Assembly (NCBI RefSeq): GCF_963662255.1 | Contig: NC_085047.1 | Location: 112,440,214-112,504,213, forward strand | Direction: 5' to 3' | Source of the DNA: Cinclus cinclus | Lineage: Eukaryota > Chordata > Aves > Passeriformes > Cinclidae | DNA: 64,000 bases | Shown here: positions 1 to 10,793 of the stretch, one piece after another | How positions within the stretch are numbered: the first letter of the stretch is position 1 | How the letters are laid out: every line of letters starts with the position of its first letter | Program-made: the position numbers and the translations under genes | The notes under the pieces: model-generated | The model's database searches: none | Told to the model about the DNA's origin: nothing | What the model saw: only the letters and a program-made list of their open reading frames with translations

Positions 1-239
1 CCAGGCCCAGTTGAGCACGGCTGGAAAAGCAGCAGCTTTTAGCAATGTGGCCATGGCAAAGCTGTTATCCCAAAACGGATTCTTTCGCCCCGTGTGCAAG
101 AAGCCAATCCCCACACAGAGTTCAGGTATTTCCTTTATTTACAGTTCTGCACAGAAACAGGTGCTGGGATGGCAAATCCACAAAGCCAGCACAGCAGCTA
201 TCAAAAATGTTCACTATCTATATATTGCAGCAAACTAAG

Positions 240-400
240 GCATTCATGTTCATTGGCTAACCATTATATGTCTCTCTTATTAAATTAATGCATTATTTAT
301 TTTTAAAATTATTTTCATATTTTATGAAAATAAACATTTTATCTTGGCTTTAATATATCGATAATGATACTTTTCTTCTACTCGTTAAAAGATTCCTTTG
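240..400 (-). terminator. AT-rich 3' flank with AATAAA of array gene copy 1
   Basis: About 420 bp below the TGA at 720, the gene strand reads AATAAA at 301-296 inside a strongly AT-rich block with several ATTTA-like words. This contrasts with the GC-rich coding part. It is the likely 3' UTR end and polyadenylation site. A second AATAAA is at 139-134. The block recurs at +3358 in each copy (signals at 3654-3659, 7012-7017, 10370-10375 and 13728-13733). Confidence 0.5.
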
Positions 401-719
401 CTTCTTATGCTAACTAGTCTTCCTCTGTGCTCCATCTGCCTCTTGTTTCTTCTCTGCATTTCTGGGGTCACTGGGCCGGGAGTCAATGGTCGCCATCTCC
501 CTGTGCCACAAGTACCTTTTCCCCAGCTGGAACCGATTTCAGCACAGTTGCGGAGTTGGCTTTGTGAGTTTGTTCCTCATCTGGGAAGTTCTGCCAAACG
601 TCCCCGTGGCTGTCGCTTCCGCATCCTCGCTGTCCCCTCTGAGCAGGAGCTCCTTCTGCCCAGGCTTTGTGCACCTGCCCTTGGCTCTGACACCCCCGGT
701 GCCTCTGGAGCCCTAAGCC

Positions 720-1841
720 TCATCCAGGCCGTTCTCCCGACAAGGAGCTGCTGTCCCTGACACCCGGACATCCGAGGCAGCCACGGGGCAGGCTCCGGGC
801 CAGCCACCGCCTGCGGGCCCGGCCTGGCGCTGGCGGCGGGCACCGATTGTCCGGCTGCGGCCTCAGGCAGGGCCAGCACAGCAGCCCCCGCAGTGCCCGC
901 CTGAGGCGGGACGGGCGTTCCTTGGGGGGAGCCGGCTGCTCCCTGAGGGCCTGGGCTCCCGGCTGGGGAGCTGAGGGGCCCGGGGGGCAGCAGGGGCCGT
1001 GCGGGGCAGGGCCCTGGCTCCGTGCCCCTGCTGCCTGCGCCTGCTCAGCCGAGGCCGGACGAGCTGCTGCCTCGGCCGAGTCCCGGGGAGCAGCGTCGGG
1101 GTCCTGCAGGAGCTGTGGGTACTTGGGGTTGATCCAGATGGTGTGGATCACGATGCTTTCCCAGTCCTCCTGGGACTCCTTTTTGTCACTGTCACCTCTC
1201 TCTTGGGACAGCTTTGGATATCGTCTGACTTCTCCCCTGGACAGCTCTCGGTCAATGGAGTGCTCCCATTGGGGAAACATTTTGTCACTGCTGCTTTCCT
1301 CTCGGGACAGCTCTTGGATTCCCATGTCCAGCCACTTGGATAGCTCTTGATGTCTCTCAGTTTCCCAGTGGTACAGCTCTGGGTCTAACTCGCCTTCTGA
1401 CAGCTCTTGGACTCTTCTCTTGTCCTGCTTGTACAGCTCTTGGCCATTCACATCTTGCCATTGGGAAGGCTCCTGGCATTTCTCATCTTCCCCACGGGAC
1501 AGCTCTTGGACACTCTCATTTTCCCGCTGGGGCACTTCCTGGCCCAGGCAGGGTTCCCACTCTCTCTCCTCCCTGGCCAAGTCACACTCCACAGCCTGTG
1601 GCCCTGGCAGCTCCGTCCCCTCTACTGCCCCTTCCCCCTGCTCCCCGAGGGCTTCCATCCACCCAGGGCAGGAGCCGGGGGGACACACGGGACTGGGGGA
1701 GCAGCAGGGGCTGTGTGGGGCAGGGCCCTGGCTCTGTGCCCCGGCTGTGGGGCTGGCCGTCACCTGGGGCCTCATGCACAGGCCTGGCTGCTCCACGGCA
1801 CAGGGGGAGTTGGGGTTCACATCCTCCACAAAAGTCTCCAT
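720..1841 (-). CDS. Array gene copy 1: 373-aa protein with 11-residue repeats, family unknown
   Basis: This is a single uninterrupted frame from ATG 1841 to TGA 720. Residues 1-100 are Pro/Cys/Glu-rich. Residues 101-228 are about eleven degenerate 11-residue units with the core QELS followed by charged residues. Residues 229-262 are a short less repetitive stretch (WESIVIHTIWINPKYPQLL). Residues 263-373 are Pro/Ala/Arg/Cys-rich with a basic tail. A cassette near residues 35-47 (SQGPAPHSPCC) recurs at 273-285 (SQGPAPHGPCC), so the repeat domain is flanked by a duplicated segment. I see no signal peptide, membrane segment or catalytic motif. The start is favoured by a strong Kozak context (gcaccATGG) about 90 bp below a TATA box. 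Coding status is supported by the frame staying open in all five copies with an in-frame length change in copy 5. Copy 1 has Ser12 where the others have Pro, and Glu160 as in copy 5. Function is unknown. Confidence 0.7.
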   Translation of the reverse strand: METFVEDVNPNSPCAVEQPGLCMRPQVTASPTAGAQSQGPAPHSPCCSPSPVCPPGSCPGWMEALGEQGEGAVEGTELPGPQAVECDLAREEREWEPCLGQEVPQRENESVQELSRGEDEKCQEPSQWQDVNGQELYKQDKRRVQELSEGELDPELYHWETERHQELSKWLDMGIQELSREESSSDKMFPQWEHSIDRELSRGEVRRYPKLSQERGDSDKKESQEDWESIVIHTIWINPKYPQLLQDPDAAPRDSAEAAARPASAEQAQAAGARSQGPAPHGPCCPPGPSAPQPGAQALREQPAPPKERPSRLRRALRGLLCWPCLRPQPDNRCPPPAPGRARRRWLARSLPRGCLGCPGVRDSSSLSGERPG

Positions 1842-1904
1842 GGTGCTCTGCCACAGAGGCTCTCAGGGGAGCTGCTTCCTCCTGACTGAGCGGCTCTCCT
1901 GGGT

Positions 1905-2038
1905 CTGGGCACACCAGGGCTCTGTGTCCCTTAAATACCCCTCAGATCCCCCTCTGGCCGGGCGGGGCTCTGCCATGTCACAAAGGGCTCTGGGCACCAC
2001 CCTGTCCTGCATCACCACGGGCCTGTGTCACAAAGGGC
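1905..2038 (-). promoter_or_regulatory. Promoter of array gene copy 1 (TATA, GC box, paired 13-mers)
   Basis: Read on the minus strand, a TATA-like TATTTAA lies at 1937-1931, about 90 bp above the ATG at 1841, so a start site near 1905 is expected. A GC box (CCCGCCCC type) lies at 1960-1968. The 13-mer TGTCACAAAGGGC (plus-strand sense) occurs exactly twice, at 1976-1988 and 2026-2038, 50 bp apart. On the gene strand it contains CTTTGTGACA, which resembles TCF/SOX-type and half-CRE motifs, but the factor is not identifiable from sequence. Confidence 0.6.
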
Positions 2039-2477
2039 CACACTCAACATCCCTTCACAGCTGACCCCACTGGAACTGGCACAGCTCTGGCACGGAGCAG
2101 CCCCAGACTTGGGCACTTTTAGCCCCTGCTGTGCCCAGGCCCCTGTGAGGCTTTGGCCACGCTCCCACACGACAGCCCCAGCCTTACCCTGCAAAGCCCT
2201 GCCTTTGGAGGCTGGGCTATTCGGGGCATGAGCCACTGGCTGGATGGACACAGCCAAGGAGCTGTGGGCAGTGGCTCCATGTCCAGCTGCAGTGGGGGAT
2301 GAGGGGTGCTCCTCAGGGCTCTTGCATGGCTTCCCCAGAGACACAGACTGTGGATGCAGCTCTCCCTCAACACATTTACAGGGAATGGGAAGCTGAGCAG
2401 GGCAGGTGACACTATGGAAAGATGGGGCCATGCAGAAGGATCTGAGCAAGCTTGGGAAGTGAAACCACAAGAGCTTC

Positions 2478-2531
2478 AGGAGGTTCAACAAGGGCTAAGT
2501 GCAAGGTGCTGTACCTGAGTTGGGGCAGTCC
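2478..2531 (+). mobile_element. CR1 LINE fragment, sense, in array unit 1
   Basis: The stretch aggttcaacaagg...aagtgcaaggtgctgtacctg closely resembles the well-known avian CR1 segment near the end of its second reading frame. It is a short 5'- and 3'-truncated relic. It was present before amplification, since the same fragment occurs in units 2-4 at about 5836-5889, 9194-9247 and 12552-12605. Confidence 0.7.
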
Positions 2532-2535
2532 TTGA

Positions 2536-2646
2536 GTCGCAGAATCATCATCTTCTGTTAGAGACCAGCAAGACCATCCAGTTCCATCATCATCCCATTA
2601 CCAGCATCACCACCCTAAAGCCGATCCCAAAGTGCCACATCCATCC
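2536..2646 (-). mobile_element. CR1 LINE 3'-end fragment, antisense, in array unit 1
   Basis: The pattern cagaatcatcatc...gaccatccagttcc...catcaccaccctaaa...aagtgccacatcc matches the reverse complement of the avian CR1 3' terminus in degraded form. It lies directly after a sense CR1 fragment, so two independent relics are back to back. Copies occur at about 5894-6004, 9252-9362 and 12610-12720. It is absent after copy 5, where this part of the unit is missing. Confidence 0.65.
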
Positions 2647-2669
2647 AGATGGCCAGGCACAGGCGTGCA

Positions 2670-2880
2670 GGGATGTGTGTGTGGGATGGGTGTGCTGGGC
2701 GCAAGTGTGAGAGTGCAAGCAGGGGGTGTGCAGAACCGGAGTGTGAGCACAAGTGGGGTGTGCAAACAGGACACCATGGCAAGGGTACAAACAGGCAGGG
2801 CCCCACTGCAGACAGCTGAATCAGCAGTGCAGCATGGGAGTGTGCAAGGAACCACTGGGAGTGTGCAGGGCACTGCCCTG
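2670..2880. repeat. GTGTGCA-rich degenerate repeat stretch in each unit
   Basis: The words gtgtgca, gagtgcaag and gtgtgag recur many times over about 200 bp, suggesting a decayed short-period minisatellite. It is repeated with the unit at +3358, +6716 and +10074. No coding function is apparent. Confidence 0.4.
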
Positions 2881-4077
2881 AGCTTTGGAGGTACTGGAGG
2901 GGCTGGAATGTCAGAGCTGCGGTTGGCAAGGCCACCTGAAAGCCTCTGGGGAAGGATTGATGGATAAAGCAAAGGAGAGGGAGTCACTGTGGGAGGCTGC
3001 TCTTGGCCACTCAGCCAGGAGGTCAACCCCAACAAATGATTCTTTAAGGAACCAAGGGCACACCTCCAAATCAGCCACCCTTGTCCTTGTGGGGGGAGTT
3101 CAGCTTGCCAGGTGTGCACTGGGAACACCACACAGCTGGTCCAAACAGCAGCAGCAGATTCCCCAAACACCTGGACGACAACTCCTCGGTACAGGGACTC
3201 GGGGAGCCGGCTCGCAGAGGTGCCCTCTGGGATTTGTTGCTTGTTCCCAGAGGAGCTCTCGTGGCCGACGTGGGATTGTCTTGGGCACAGCGACCGCGCA
3301 GCCGCCGAGTTTCAGATCTCTGCTGCTTTGTCTGTGCCCGTCTGGATCCCGAGATGGGCCAGGCCCAGTTGAGCACGGCTGGAAAAGCAGCAGCTTTTAG
3401 CAATGTGGCCATGGCAAAGCTGTTATCCCAAAACGGATTCTTTCGCCCCGTGTGCAAGAAGCCAATCCCCACACAGAGTTCAGGTATTTCCTTTATTTAC
3501 AGTTCTGCACAGAAACAGGTGCTGGGATGGCAAATCCACAAAGCCAGCACAGCAGCTATCAAAAATGTTCACTATCTATATATTGCAGCAAACTAAGGCA
3601 TTCATGTTCATTGGCTAACCATTATATGTCTCTCTTATTAAATTAATGCATTATTTATTTTTAAAATTATTTTCATATTTTATGAAAATAAACATTTTAT
3701 CTTGGCTTTAATATATCGATAATGATACTTTTCTTCTACTCGTTAAAAGATTCCTTTGCTTCTTATGCTAACTAGTCTTCCTCTGTGCTCCATCTGCCTC
3801 TTGTTTCTTCTCTGCATTTCTGGGGTCACTGGGCCGGGAGTCAATGGTCGCCATCTCCCTGTGCCACAAGCACCTTTTCCCCAGCTGGAACCGATTTCAG
3901 CACAGTTGCGGAGTTGGCTTTGTGAGTTTGTTCCTCATCTGGGAAGTTCTGCCAAACGTCCCCGTGGCTGTCGCTTCCGCATCCTCGCTGTCCCCTCTGA
4001 GCAGGAGCTCCTTCTGCCCAGGCTTTGTGCACCTGCCCTTGGCTCTGACACCCCCGGTGCCTCTGGAGCCCTAAGCC

Positions 4078-5199
4078 TCATCCAGGCCGTTCTCCCGACA
4101 AGGAGCTGCTGTCCCTGACACCCGGACATCCGAGGCAGCCACGGGGCAGGCTCCGGGCCAGCCACCGCCTGCGGGCCCGGCCTGGCGCTGGCGGCGGGCA
4201 CCGATTGTCCGGCTGCGGCCTCAGGCAGGGCCAGCACAGCAGCCCCCGCAGTGCCCGCCTGAGGCGGGACGGGCGTTCCTTGGGGGGAGCCGGCTGCTCC
4301 CTGAGGGCCTGGGCTCCCGGCTGCGGAGCTGAGGGGCCCGGGGGGCAGCAGGGGCCGTGCGGGGCAGGGCCCTGGCTCCGTGCCCCTGCTGCCTGCGCCT
4401 GCTCAGCCGAGGCCGGACGAGCTGCTGCCTCGGCCGAGTCCCGGGGAGCAGCGTCGGGGTCCTGCAGGAGCTGTGGGTACTTGGGGTTGATCCAGATGGT
4501 GTGGATCACGATGCTTTCCCAGTCCTCCTGGGACTCCTTTTTGTCACTGTCACCTCTCTCTTGGGACAGCTTTGGATATCGTCTGACTTCTCCCCTGGAC
4601 AGCTCTCGGTCAATGGAGTGCTCCCATTGGGGAAACATTTTGTCACTGCTGCTTTCCTCTCGGGACAGCTCTTGGATTCCCATGTCCAGCCACTTGGATA
4701 GCTCTTGATGTCTCTCAGTTGCCCAGTGGTACAGCTCTGGGTCTAACTCGCCTTCTGACAGCTCTTGGACTCTTCTCTTGTCCTGCTTGTACAGCTCTTG
4801 GCCATTCACATCTTGCCATTGGGAAGGCTCCTGGCATTTCTCATCTTCCCCACGGGACAGCTCTTGGACACTCTCATTTTCCCGCTGGGGCACTTCCTGG
4901 CCCAGGCAGGGTTCCCACTCTCTCTCCTCCCTGGCCAAGTCACACTCCACAGCCTGTGGCCCTGGCAGCTCCGTCCCCTCTACTGCCCCTTCCCCCTGCT
5001 CCCCGAGGGCTTCCATCCACCCAGGGCAGGAGCCGGGGGGACACACGGGACTGGGGGAGCAGCAGGGGCTGTGTGGGGCAGGGCCCTGGCTCTGTGCCCC
5101 GGCTGTGGGGCTGGCCGTCACCTGGGGCCTCATGCACAGGCCTGGCTGCTCCACGGCACAGGGGGGGTTGGGGTTCACGTCCTCCACAAAAGTCTCCAT
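4078..5199 (-). CDS. Array gene copy 2: 373-aa 11-residue-repeat protein
   Basis: This is the second intact paralogue, colinear with copy 1 and the same length. It differs in protein sequence at residue 12 (Pro) and residue 160 (Ala instead of Glu, GAA to GCA). It also has a synonymous Pro codon change at 4324 that is shared with copy 4 only. The repeat domain has the same number of units as copy 1. Intergenic distance to the neighbouring copies is about 2.2 kb. Confidence 0.7.
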   Translation of the reverse strand: METFVEDVNPNPPCAVEQPGLCMRPQVTASPTAGAQSQGPAPHSPCCSPSPVCPPGSCPGWMEALGEQGEGAVEGTELPGPQAVECDLAREEREWEPCLGQEVPQRENESVQELSRGEDEKCQEPSQWQDVNGQELYKQDKRRVQELSEGELDPELYHWATERHQELSKWLDMGIQELSREESSSDKMFPQWEHSIDRELSRGEVRRYPKLSQERGDSDKKESQEDWESIVIHTIWINPKYPQLLQDPDAAPRDSAEAAARPASAEQAQAAGARSQGPAPHGPCCPPGPSAPQPGAQALREQPAPPKERPSRLRRALRGLLCWPCLRPQPDNRCPPPAPGRARRRWLARSLPRGCLGCPGVRDSSSLSGERPG

Positions 5200-5262
5200 G
5201 GTGCTCTGCCACAGAGGCTCTCAGGGGAGCTGCTTCCTCCTGACTGAGCGGCTCTCCTGGGT

Positions 5263-5396
5263 CTGGGCACACCAGGGCTCTGTGTCCCTTAAATACCCCT
5301 CAGATCCCCCTCTGGCCGGGCGGGGCTCTGCCATGTCACAAAGGGCTCTGGGCACCACCCTGTCCTGCATCACCACGGGCCTGTGTCACAAAGGGC
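5263..5396 (-). promoter_or_regulatory. Promoter of array gene copy 2
   Basis: TATTTAA is at 5295-5289, the GC box at about 5318-5326, and both TGTCACAAAGGGC elements are intact. Layout and sequence match copy 1. Confidence 0.6.
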
Positions 5397-7435
5397 CACA
5401 CTCAACATCCCTTCACAGCTGACCCCACTGGAACTGGCACAGCTCTGGCACGGAGCAGCCCCAGACTTGGGCACTTTTAGCCCCTGCTGTGCCCAGGCCC
5501 CTGTGAGGCTTTGGCCACGCTCCCACACGACAGCCCCAGCCTTACCCTGCAAAGCCCTGCCTTTGGAGGCTGGGCTATTCGGGGCACGAGCCACTGGCTG
5601 GATGGACACAGCCAAGGAGCTGTGGGCAGTGGCTCCATGTCCAGCTGCAGTGGGGGATGAGGGGTGCTCCTCAGGGCTCTTGCATGGCTTCCCCAGAGAC
5701 ACAGACTGTGGATGCAGCTCTCCCTCAACACATTTACAGGGAATGGGAAGCTGAGCAGGGCAGGTGACACTATGGAAAGATGGGGCCATGCAGAAGGATC
5801 TGAGCAAGCTTGGGAAGTGAAACCACAAGAACTTCAGGAGGTTCAACAAGGGCTAAGTGCAAGGTGCTGTACCTGAGTTGGGGCAGTCCTTGAGTCGCAG
5901 AATCATCATCTTCTGTTAGAGACCAGCAAGACCATCCAGTTCCATCATCATCCCATTACCAGCATCACCACCCTAAAGCCGATCCCAAAGTGCCACATCC
6001 ATCCAGATGGCCAGGCACAGGCGTGCAGGGATGTGTGTGTGGGATGGGTGTGCTGGGCGCAAGTGTGAGAGTGCAAGCAGGGGGTGTGCAGAACCGGAGT
6101 GTGAGCACAAGTGGGGTGTGCAAACAGGACACCATGGCAAGGGTACAAACAGGCAGGGCCCCACTGCAGACAGCTGAATCAGCAGTGCAGCATGGGAGTG
6201 TGCAAGGAACCACTGGGAGTGTGCAGGGCACTGCCCTGAGCTTTGGAGGTACTGGAGGGGCTGGAATGTCAGAGCTGCGGTTGGCAAGGCCACCTGAAAG
6301 CCTCTGGGGAAGGATTGATGGATAAAGCAAAGGAGAGGGAGTCACTGTGGGAGGCTGCTCTTGGCCACTCAGCCAGGAGGTCAACCCCAACAAATGATTC
6401 TTTAAGGAACCAAGGGCACACCTCCAAATCAGCCACCCTTGTCCTTGTGGGGGGAGTTCAGCTTGCCAGGTGTGCACTGGGAACACCACACAGCTGGTCC
6501 AAACAGCAGCAGCAGATTCCCCAAACACCTGGATGACAACTCCTCGGTACAGGGACTCGGGGAGCCGGCTCGCAGAGGTGCCCTCTGGGATTTGTTGCTT
6601 GTTCCCAGAGGAGCTCTCGTGGCCGACGTGGGATTGTCTTGGGCACAGCGACCGCGCAGCCGCCGAGTTTCAGATCTCTGCTGCTTTGTCTGTGCCCGTC
6701 TGGATCCCGAGATGGGCCAGGCCCAGTTGAGCACGGCTGGAAAAGCAGCAGCTTTTAGCAATGTGGCCATGGCAAAGCTGTTGTCCCAAAACGGATTCTT
6801 TCGCCCCGTGTGCAAGAAGCCAATCCCCACACAGAGTTCAGGTATTTCCTTTATTTACAGTTCTGCACAGAAACAGGTGCTGGGATGGCAAATCCACAAA
6901 GCCAGCACAGCAGCTATCAAAAATGTTCACTATCTATATATTGCAGCAAACTAAGGCATTCATGTTCATTGGCTAACCATTATATGTCTCTCTTATTAAA
7001 TTAATGCATTATTTATTTTTAAAATTATTTTCATATTTTATGAAAATAAACATTTTATCTTGGCTTTAATATATCGATAATGATACTTTTCTTCTACTCG
7101 TTAAAAGATTCCTTTGCTTCTTATGCTAACTAGTCTTCCTCTGTGCTCCATCTGCCTCTTGTTTCTTCTCTGCATTTCTGGGGTCACTGGGCCGGGAGTC
7201 AATGGTCGCCATCTCCCTGTGCCACAAGTACCTTTTCCCCAGCTGGAACCGATTTCAGCACAGTTGCGGAGTTGGCTTTGTGAGTTTGTTCCTCATCTGG
7301 GAAGTTCTGCCAAACGTCCCCGTGGCTGTCGCTTCCGCATCCTCGCTGTCCCCTCTGAGCAGGAGCTCCTTCTGCCCAGGCTTTGTGCACCTGCCCTTGG
7401 CTCTGACACCCCCGGTGCCTCTGGAGCCCTAAGCC

Positions 7436-8557
7436 TCATCCAGGCCGTTCTCCCGACAAGGAGCTGCTGTCCCTGACACCCGGACATCCGAGGCAGCCAC
7501 GGGGCAGGCTCCGGGCCAGCCACCGCCTGCGGGCCCGGCCTGGCGCTGGCGGCGGGCACCGATTGTCCGGCTGCGGCCTCAGGCAGGGCCAGCACAGCAG
7601 CCCCCGCAGTGCCCGCCTGAGGCGGGACGGGCGTTCCTTGGGGGGAGCCGGCTGCTCCCTGAGGGCCTGGGCTCCCGGCTGGGGAGCTGAGGGGCCCGGG
7701 GGGCAGCAGGGGCCGTGCGGGGCAGGGCCCTGGCTCCGTGCCCCTGCTGCCTGCGCCTGCTCAGCCGAGGCCGGACGAGCTGCTGCCTCGGCCGAGTCCC
7801 GGGGAGCAGCGTCGGGGTCCTGCAGGAGCTGTGGGTACTTGGGGTTGATCCAGATGGTGTGGATCACGATGCTTTCCCAGTCCTCCTGGGACTCCTTTTT
7901 GTCACTGTCACCTCTCTCTTGGGACAGCTTTGGATATCGTCTGACTTCTCCCCTGGACAGCTCTCGGTCAATGGAGTGCTCCCATTGGGGAAACATTTTG
8001 TCACTGCTGCTTTCCTCTCGGGACAGCTCTTGGATTCCCATGTCCAGCCACTTGGATAGCTCTTGATGTCTCTCAGTTGCCCAGTGGTACAGCTCTGGGT
8101 CTAACTCGCCTTCTGACAGCTCTTGGACTCTTCTCTTGTCCTGCTTGTACAGCTCTTGGCCATTCACATCTTGCCATTGGGAAGGCTCCTGGCATTTCTC
8201 ATCTTCCCCACGGGACAGCTCTTGGACACTCTCATTTTCCCGCTGGGGCACTTCCTGGCCCAGGCAGGGTTCCCACTCTCTCTCCTCCCTGGCCAAGTCA
8301 CACTCCACAGCCTGTGGCCCTGGCAGCTCCGTCCCCTCTACTGCCCCTTCCCCCTGCTCCCCGAGGGCTTCCATCCACCCAGGGCAGGAGCCGGGGGGAC
8401 ACACGGGACTGGGGGAGCAGCAGGGGCTGTGTGGGGCAGGGCCCTGGCTCTGTGCCCCGGCTGTGGGGCTGGCCGTCACCTGGGGCCTCATGCACAGGCC
8501 TGGCTGCTCCACGGCACAGGGGGGGTTGGGGTTCACGTCCTCCACAAAAGTCTCCAT
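7436..8557 (-). CDS. Array gene copy 3: 373-aa 11-residue-repeat protein
   Basis: This is the third intact paralogue, with Pro12 and Ala160 as in copies 2 and 4. A private change lies in the predicted 5' leader (8593, cttactcc against cttcctcc elsewhere). Another private base change lies near the left end of its unit (6783, ttgtccc against ttatccc). No frame disruption is seen. Confidence 0.7.
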   Translation of the reverse strand: METFVEDVNPNPPCAVEQPGLCMRPQVTASPTAGAQSQGPAPHSPCCSPSPVCPPGSCPGWMEALGEQGEGAVEGTELPGPQAVECDLAREEREWEPCLGQEVPQRENESVQELSRGEDEKCQEPSQWQDVNGQELYKQDKRRVQELSEGELDPELYHWATERHQELSKWLDMGIQELSREESSSDKMFPQWEHSIDRELSRGEVRRYPKLSQERGDSDKKESQEDWESIVIHTIWINPKYPQLLQDPDAAPRDSAEAAARPASAEQAQAAGARSQGPAPHGPCCPPGPSAPQPGAQALREQPAPPKERPSRLRRALRGLLCWPCLRPQPDNRCPPPAPGRARRRWLARSLPRGCLGCPGVRDSSSLSGERPG

Positions 8558-8620
8558 GGTGCTCTGCCACAGAGGCTCTCAGGGGAGCTGCTTACTCCTG
8601 ACTGAGCGGCTCTCCTGGGT

Positions 8621-8754
8621 CTGGGCACACCAGGGCTCTGTGTCCCTTAAATACCCCTCAGATCCCCCTCTGGCCGGGCGGGGCTCTGCCATGTCACAAA
8701 GGGCTCTGGGCACCACCCTGTCCTGCATCACCACGGGCCTGTGTCACAAAGGGC
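8621..8754 (-). promoter_or_regulatory. Promoter of array gene copy 3
   Basis: TATTTAA is at 8653-8647, with the GC box and both 13-mers present and unchanged. The private base change at 8593 falls downstream, in the presumed leader. Confidence 0.6.
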
Positions 8755-10793
8755 CACACTCAACATCCCTTCACAGCTGACCCCACTGGAACTGGCACAG
8801 CTCTGGCACGGAGCAGCCCCAGACTTGGGCACTTTTAGCCCCTGCTGTGCCCAGGCCCCTGTGAGGCTTTGGCCACGCTCCCACACGACAGCCCCAGCCT
8901 TACCCTGCAAAGCCCTGCCTTTGGAGGCTGGGCTATTCGGGGCACGAGCCACTGGCTGGATGGACACAGCCAAGGAGCTGTGGGCAGTGGCTCCATGTCC
9001 AGCTGCAGTGGGGGATGAGGGGTGCTCCTCAGGGCTCTTGCATGGCTTCCCCAGAGACACAGACTGTGGATGCAGCTCTCCCTCAACACATTTACAGGGA
9101 ATGGGAAGCTGAGCAGGGCAGGTGACACTATGGAAAGATGGGGCCATGCAGAAGGATCTGAGCAAGCTTGGGAAGTGAAACCACAAGAACTTCAGGAGGT
9201 TCAACAAGGGCTAAGTGCAAGGTGCTGTACCTGAGTTGGGGCAGTCCTTGAGTCGCAGAATCATCATCTTCTGTTAGAGACCAGCAAGACCATCCAGTTC
9301 CATCATCATCCCATTACCAGCATCACCACCCTAAAGCCGATCCCAAAGTGCCACATCCATCCAGATGGCCAGGCACAGGCGTGCAGGGATGTGTGTGTGG
9401 GATGGGTGTGCTGGGCGCAAGTGTGAGAGTGCAAGCAGGGGGTGTGCAGAACCGGAGTGTGAGCACAAGTGGGGTGTGCAAACAGGACACCATGGCAAGG
9501 GTACAAACAGGCAGGGCCCCACTGCAGACAGCTGAATCAGCAGTGCAGCATGGGAGTGTGCAAGGAACCACTGGGAGTGTGCAGGGCACTGCCCTGAGCT
9601 TTGGAGGTACTGGAGGGGCTGGAATGTCAGAGCTGCGGTTGGCAAGGCCACCTGAAAGCCTCTGGGGAAGGATTGATGGATAAAGCAAAGGAGAGGGAGT
9701 CACTGTGGGAGGCTGCTCTTGGCCACTCAGCCAGGAGGTCAACCCCAACAAATGATTCTTTAAGGAACCAAGGGCACACCTCCAAATCAGCCACCCTTGT
9801 CCTTGTGGGGGGAGTTCAGCTTGCCAGGTGTGCACTGGGAACACCACACAGCTGGTCCAAACAGCAGCAGCAGATTCCCCAAACACCTGGACGACAACTC
9901 CTCGGTACAGGGACTCGGGGAGCCGGCTCGCAGAGGTGCCCTCTGGGATTTGTTGCTTGTTCCCAGAGGAGCTCTCGTGGCCGACGTGGGATTGTCTTGG
10001 GCACAGCGACCGCGCAGCCGCCGAGTTTCAGATCTCTGCTGCTTTGTCTGTGCCCGTCTGGATCCCGAGATGGGCCAGGCCCAGGTGAGCACGGCCTGAA
10101 AAGCAGCAGCTTTTAGCAATGTGGCCATGGCAAAGCTGTTATCCCAAAACGGATTCTTTCGCCCCGTGTGCAAGAAGCCAATCCCCACACAGAGTTCAGG
10201 TATTTCCTTTATTTACAGTTCTGCACAGAAACAGGTGCTGGGATGGCAAATCCACAAAGCCAGCACAGCAGCTATCAAAAATGTTCACTATCTATATATT
10301 GCAGCAAACTAAGGCATTCATGTTCATTGGCTAACCATTATATGTCTCTCTTATTAAATTAATGCATTATTTATTTTTAAAATTATTTTCATATTTTATG
10401 AAAATAAACATTTTATCTTGGCTTTAATATATCGATAATGATACTTTTCTTCTACTCGTTAAAAGATTCCTTTGCTTCTTATGCTAACTAGTCTTCCTCT
10501 GTGCTCCATCTGCCTCTTGTTTCTTCTCTGCATTTCTGGGGTCACTGGGCCGGGAGTCAATGGTCGCCATCTCCCTGTGCCACAAGTACCTTTTCCCCAG
10601 CTGGAACCGATTTCAGCACAGTTGCGGAGTTGGCTTTGTGAGTTTGTTCCTCATCTGGGAAGTTCTGCCAAACGTCCCCGTGGCTGTCGCTTCCGCATCC
10701 TCGCTGTCCCCTCTGAGCAGGAGCTCCTTCTGCCCAGGCTTTGTGCACCTGCCCTTGGCTCTGACACCCCCGGTGCCTCTGGAGCCCTAAGCC

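Noticed and set aside
847..2064. Several plus-strand frames of 110-236 codons overlapping the array gene
   Set aside because: They are antisense shadows of the GC-rich minus-strand gene and its 5' flank. They lack promoter or Kozak support, and some change ends between copies.
2607..3170. 187-codon minus-strand frame between array genes
   Set aside because: It runs through CR1 relics and the GTGTGCA-rich stretch, has low-complexity composition, and is missing from the terminal unit. It is probably a chance frame.
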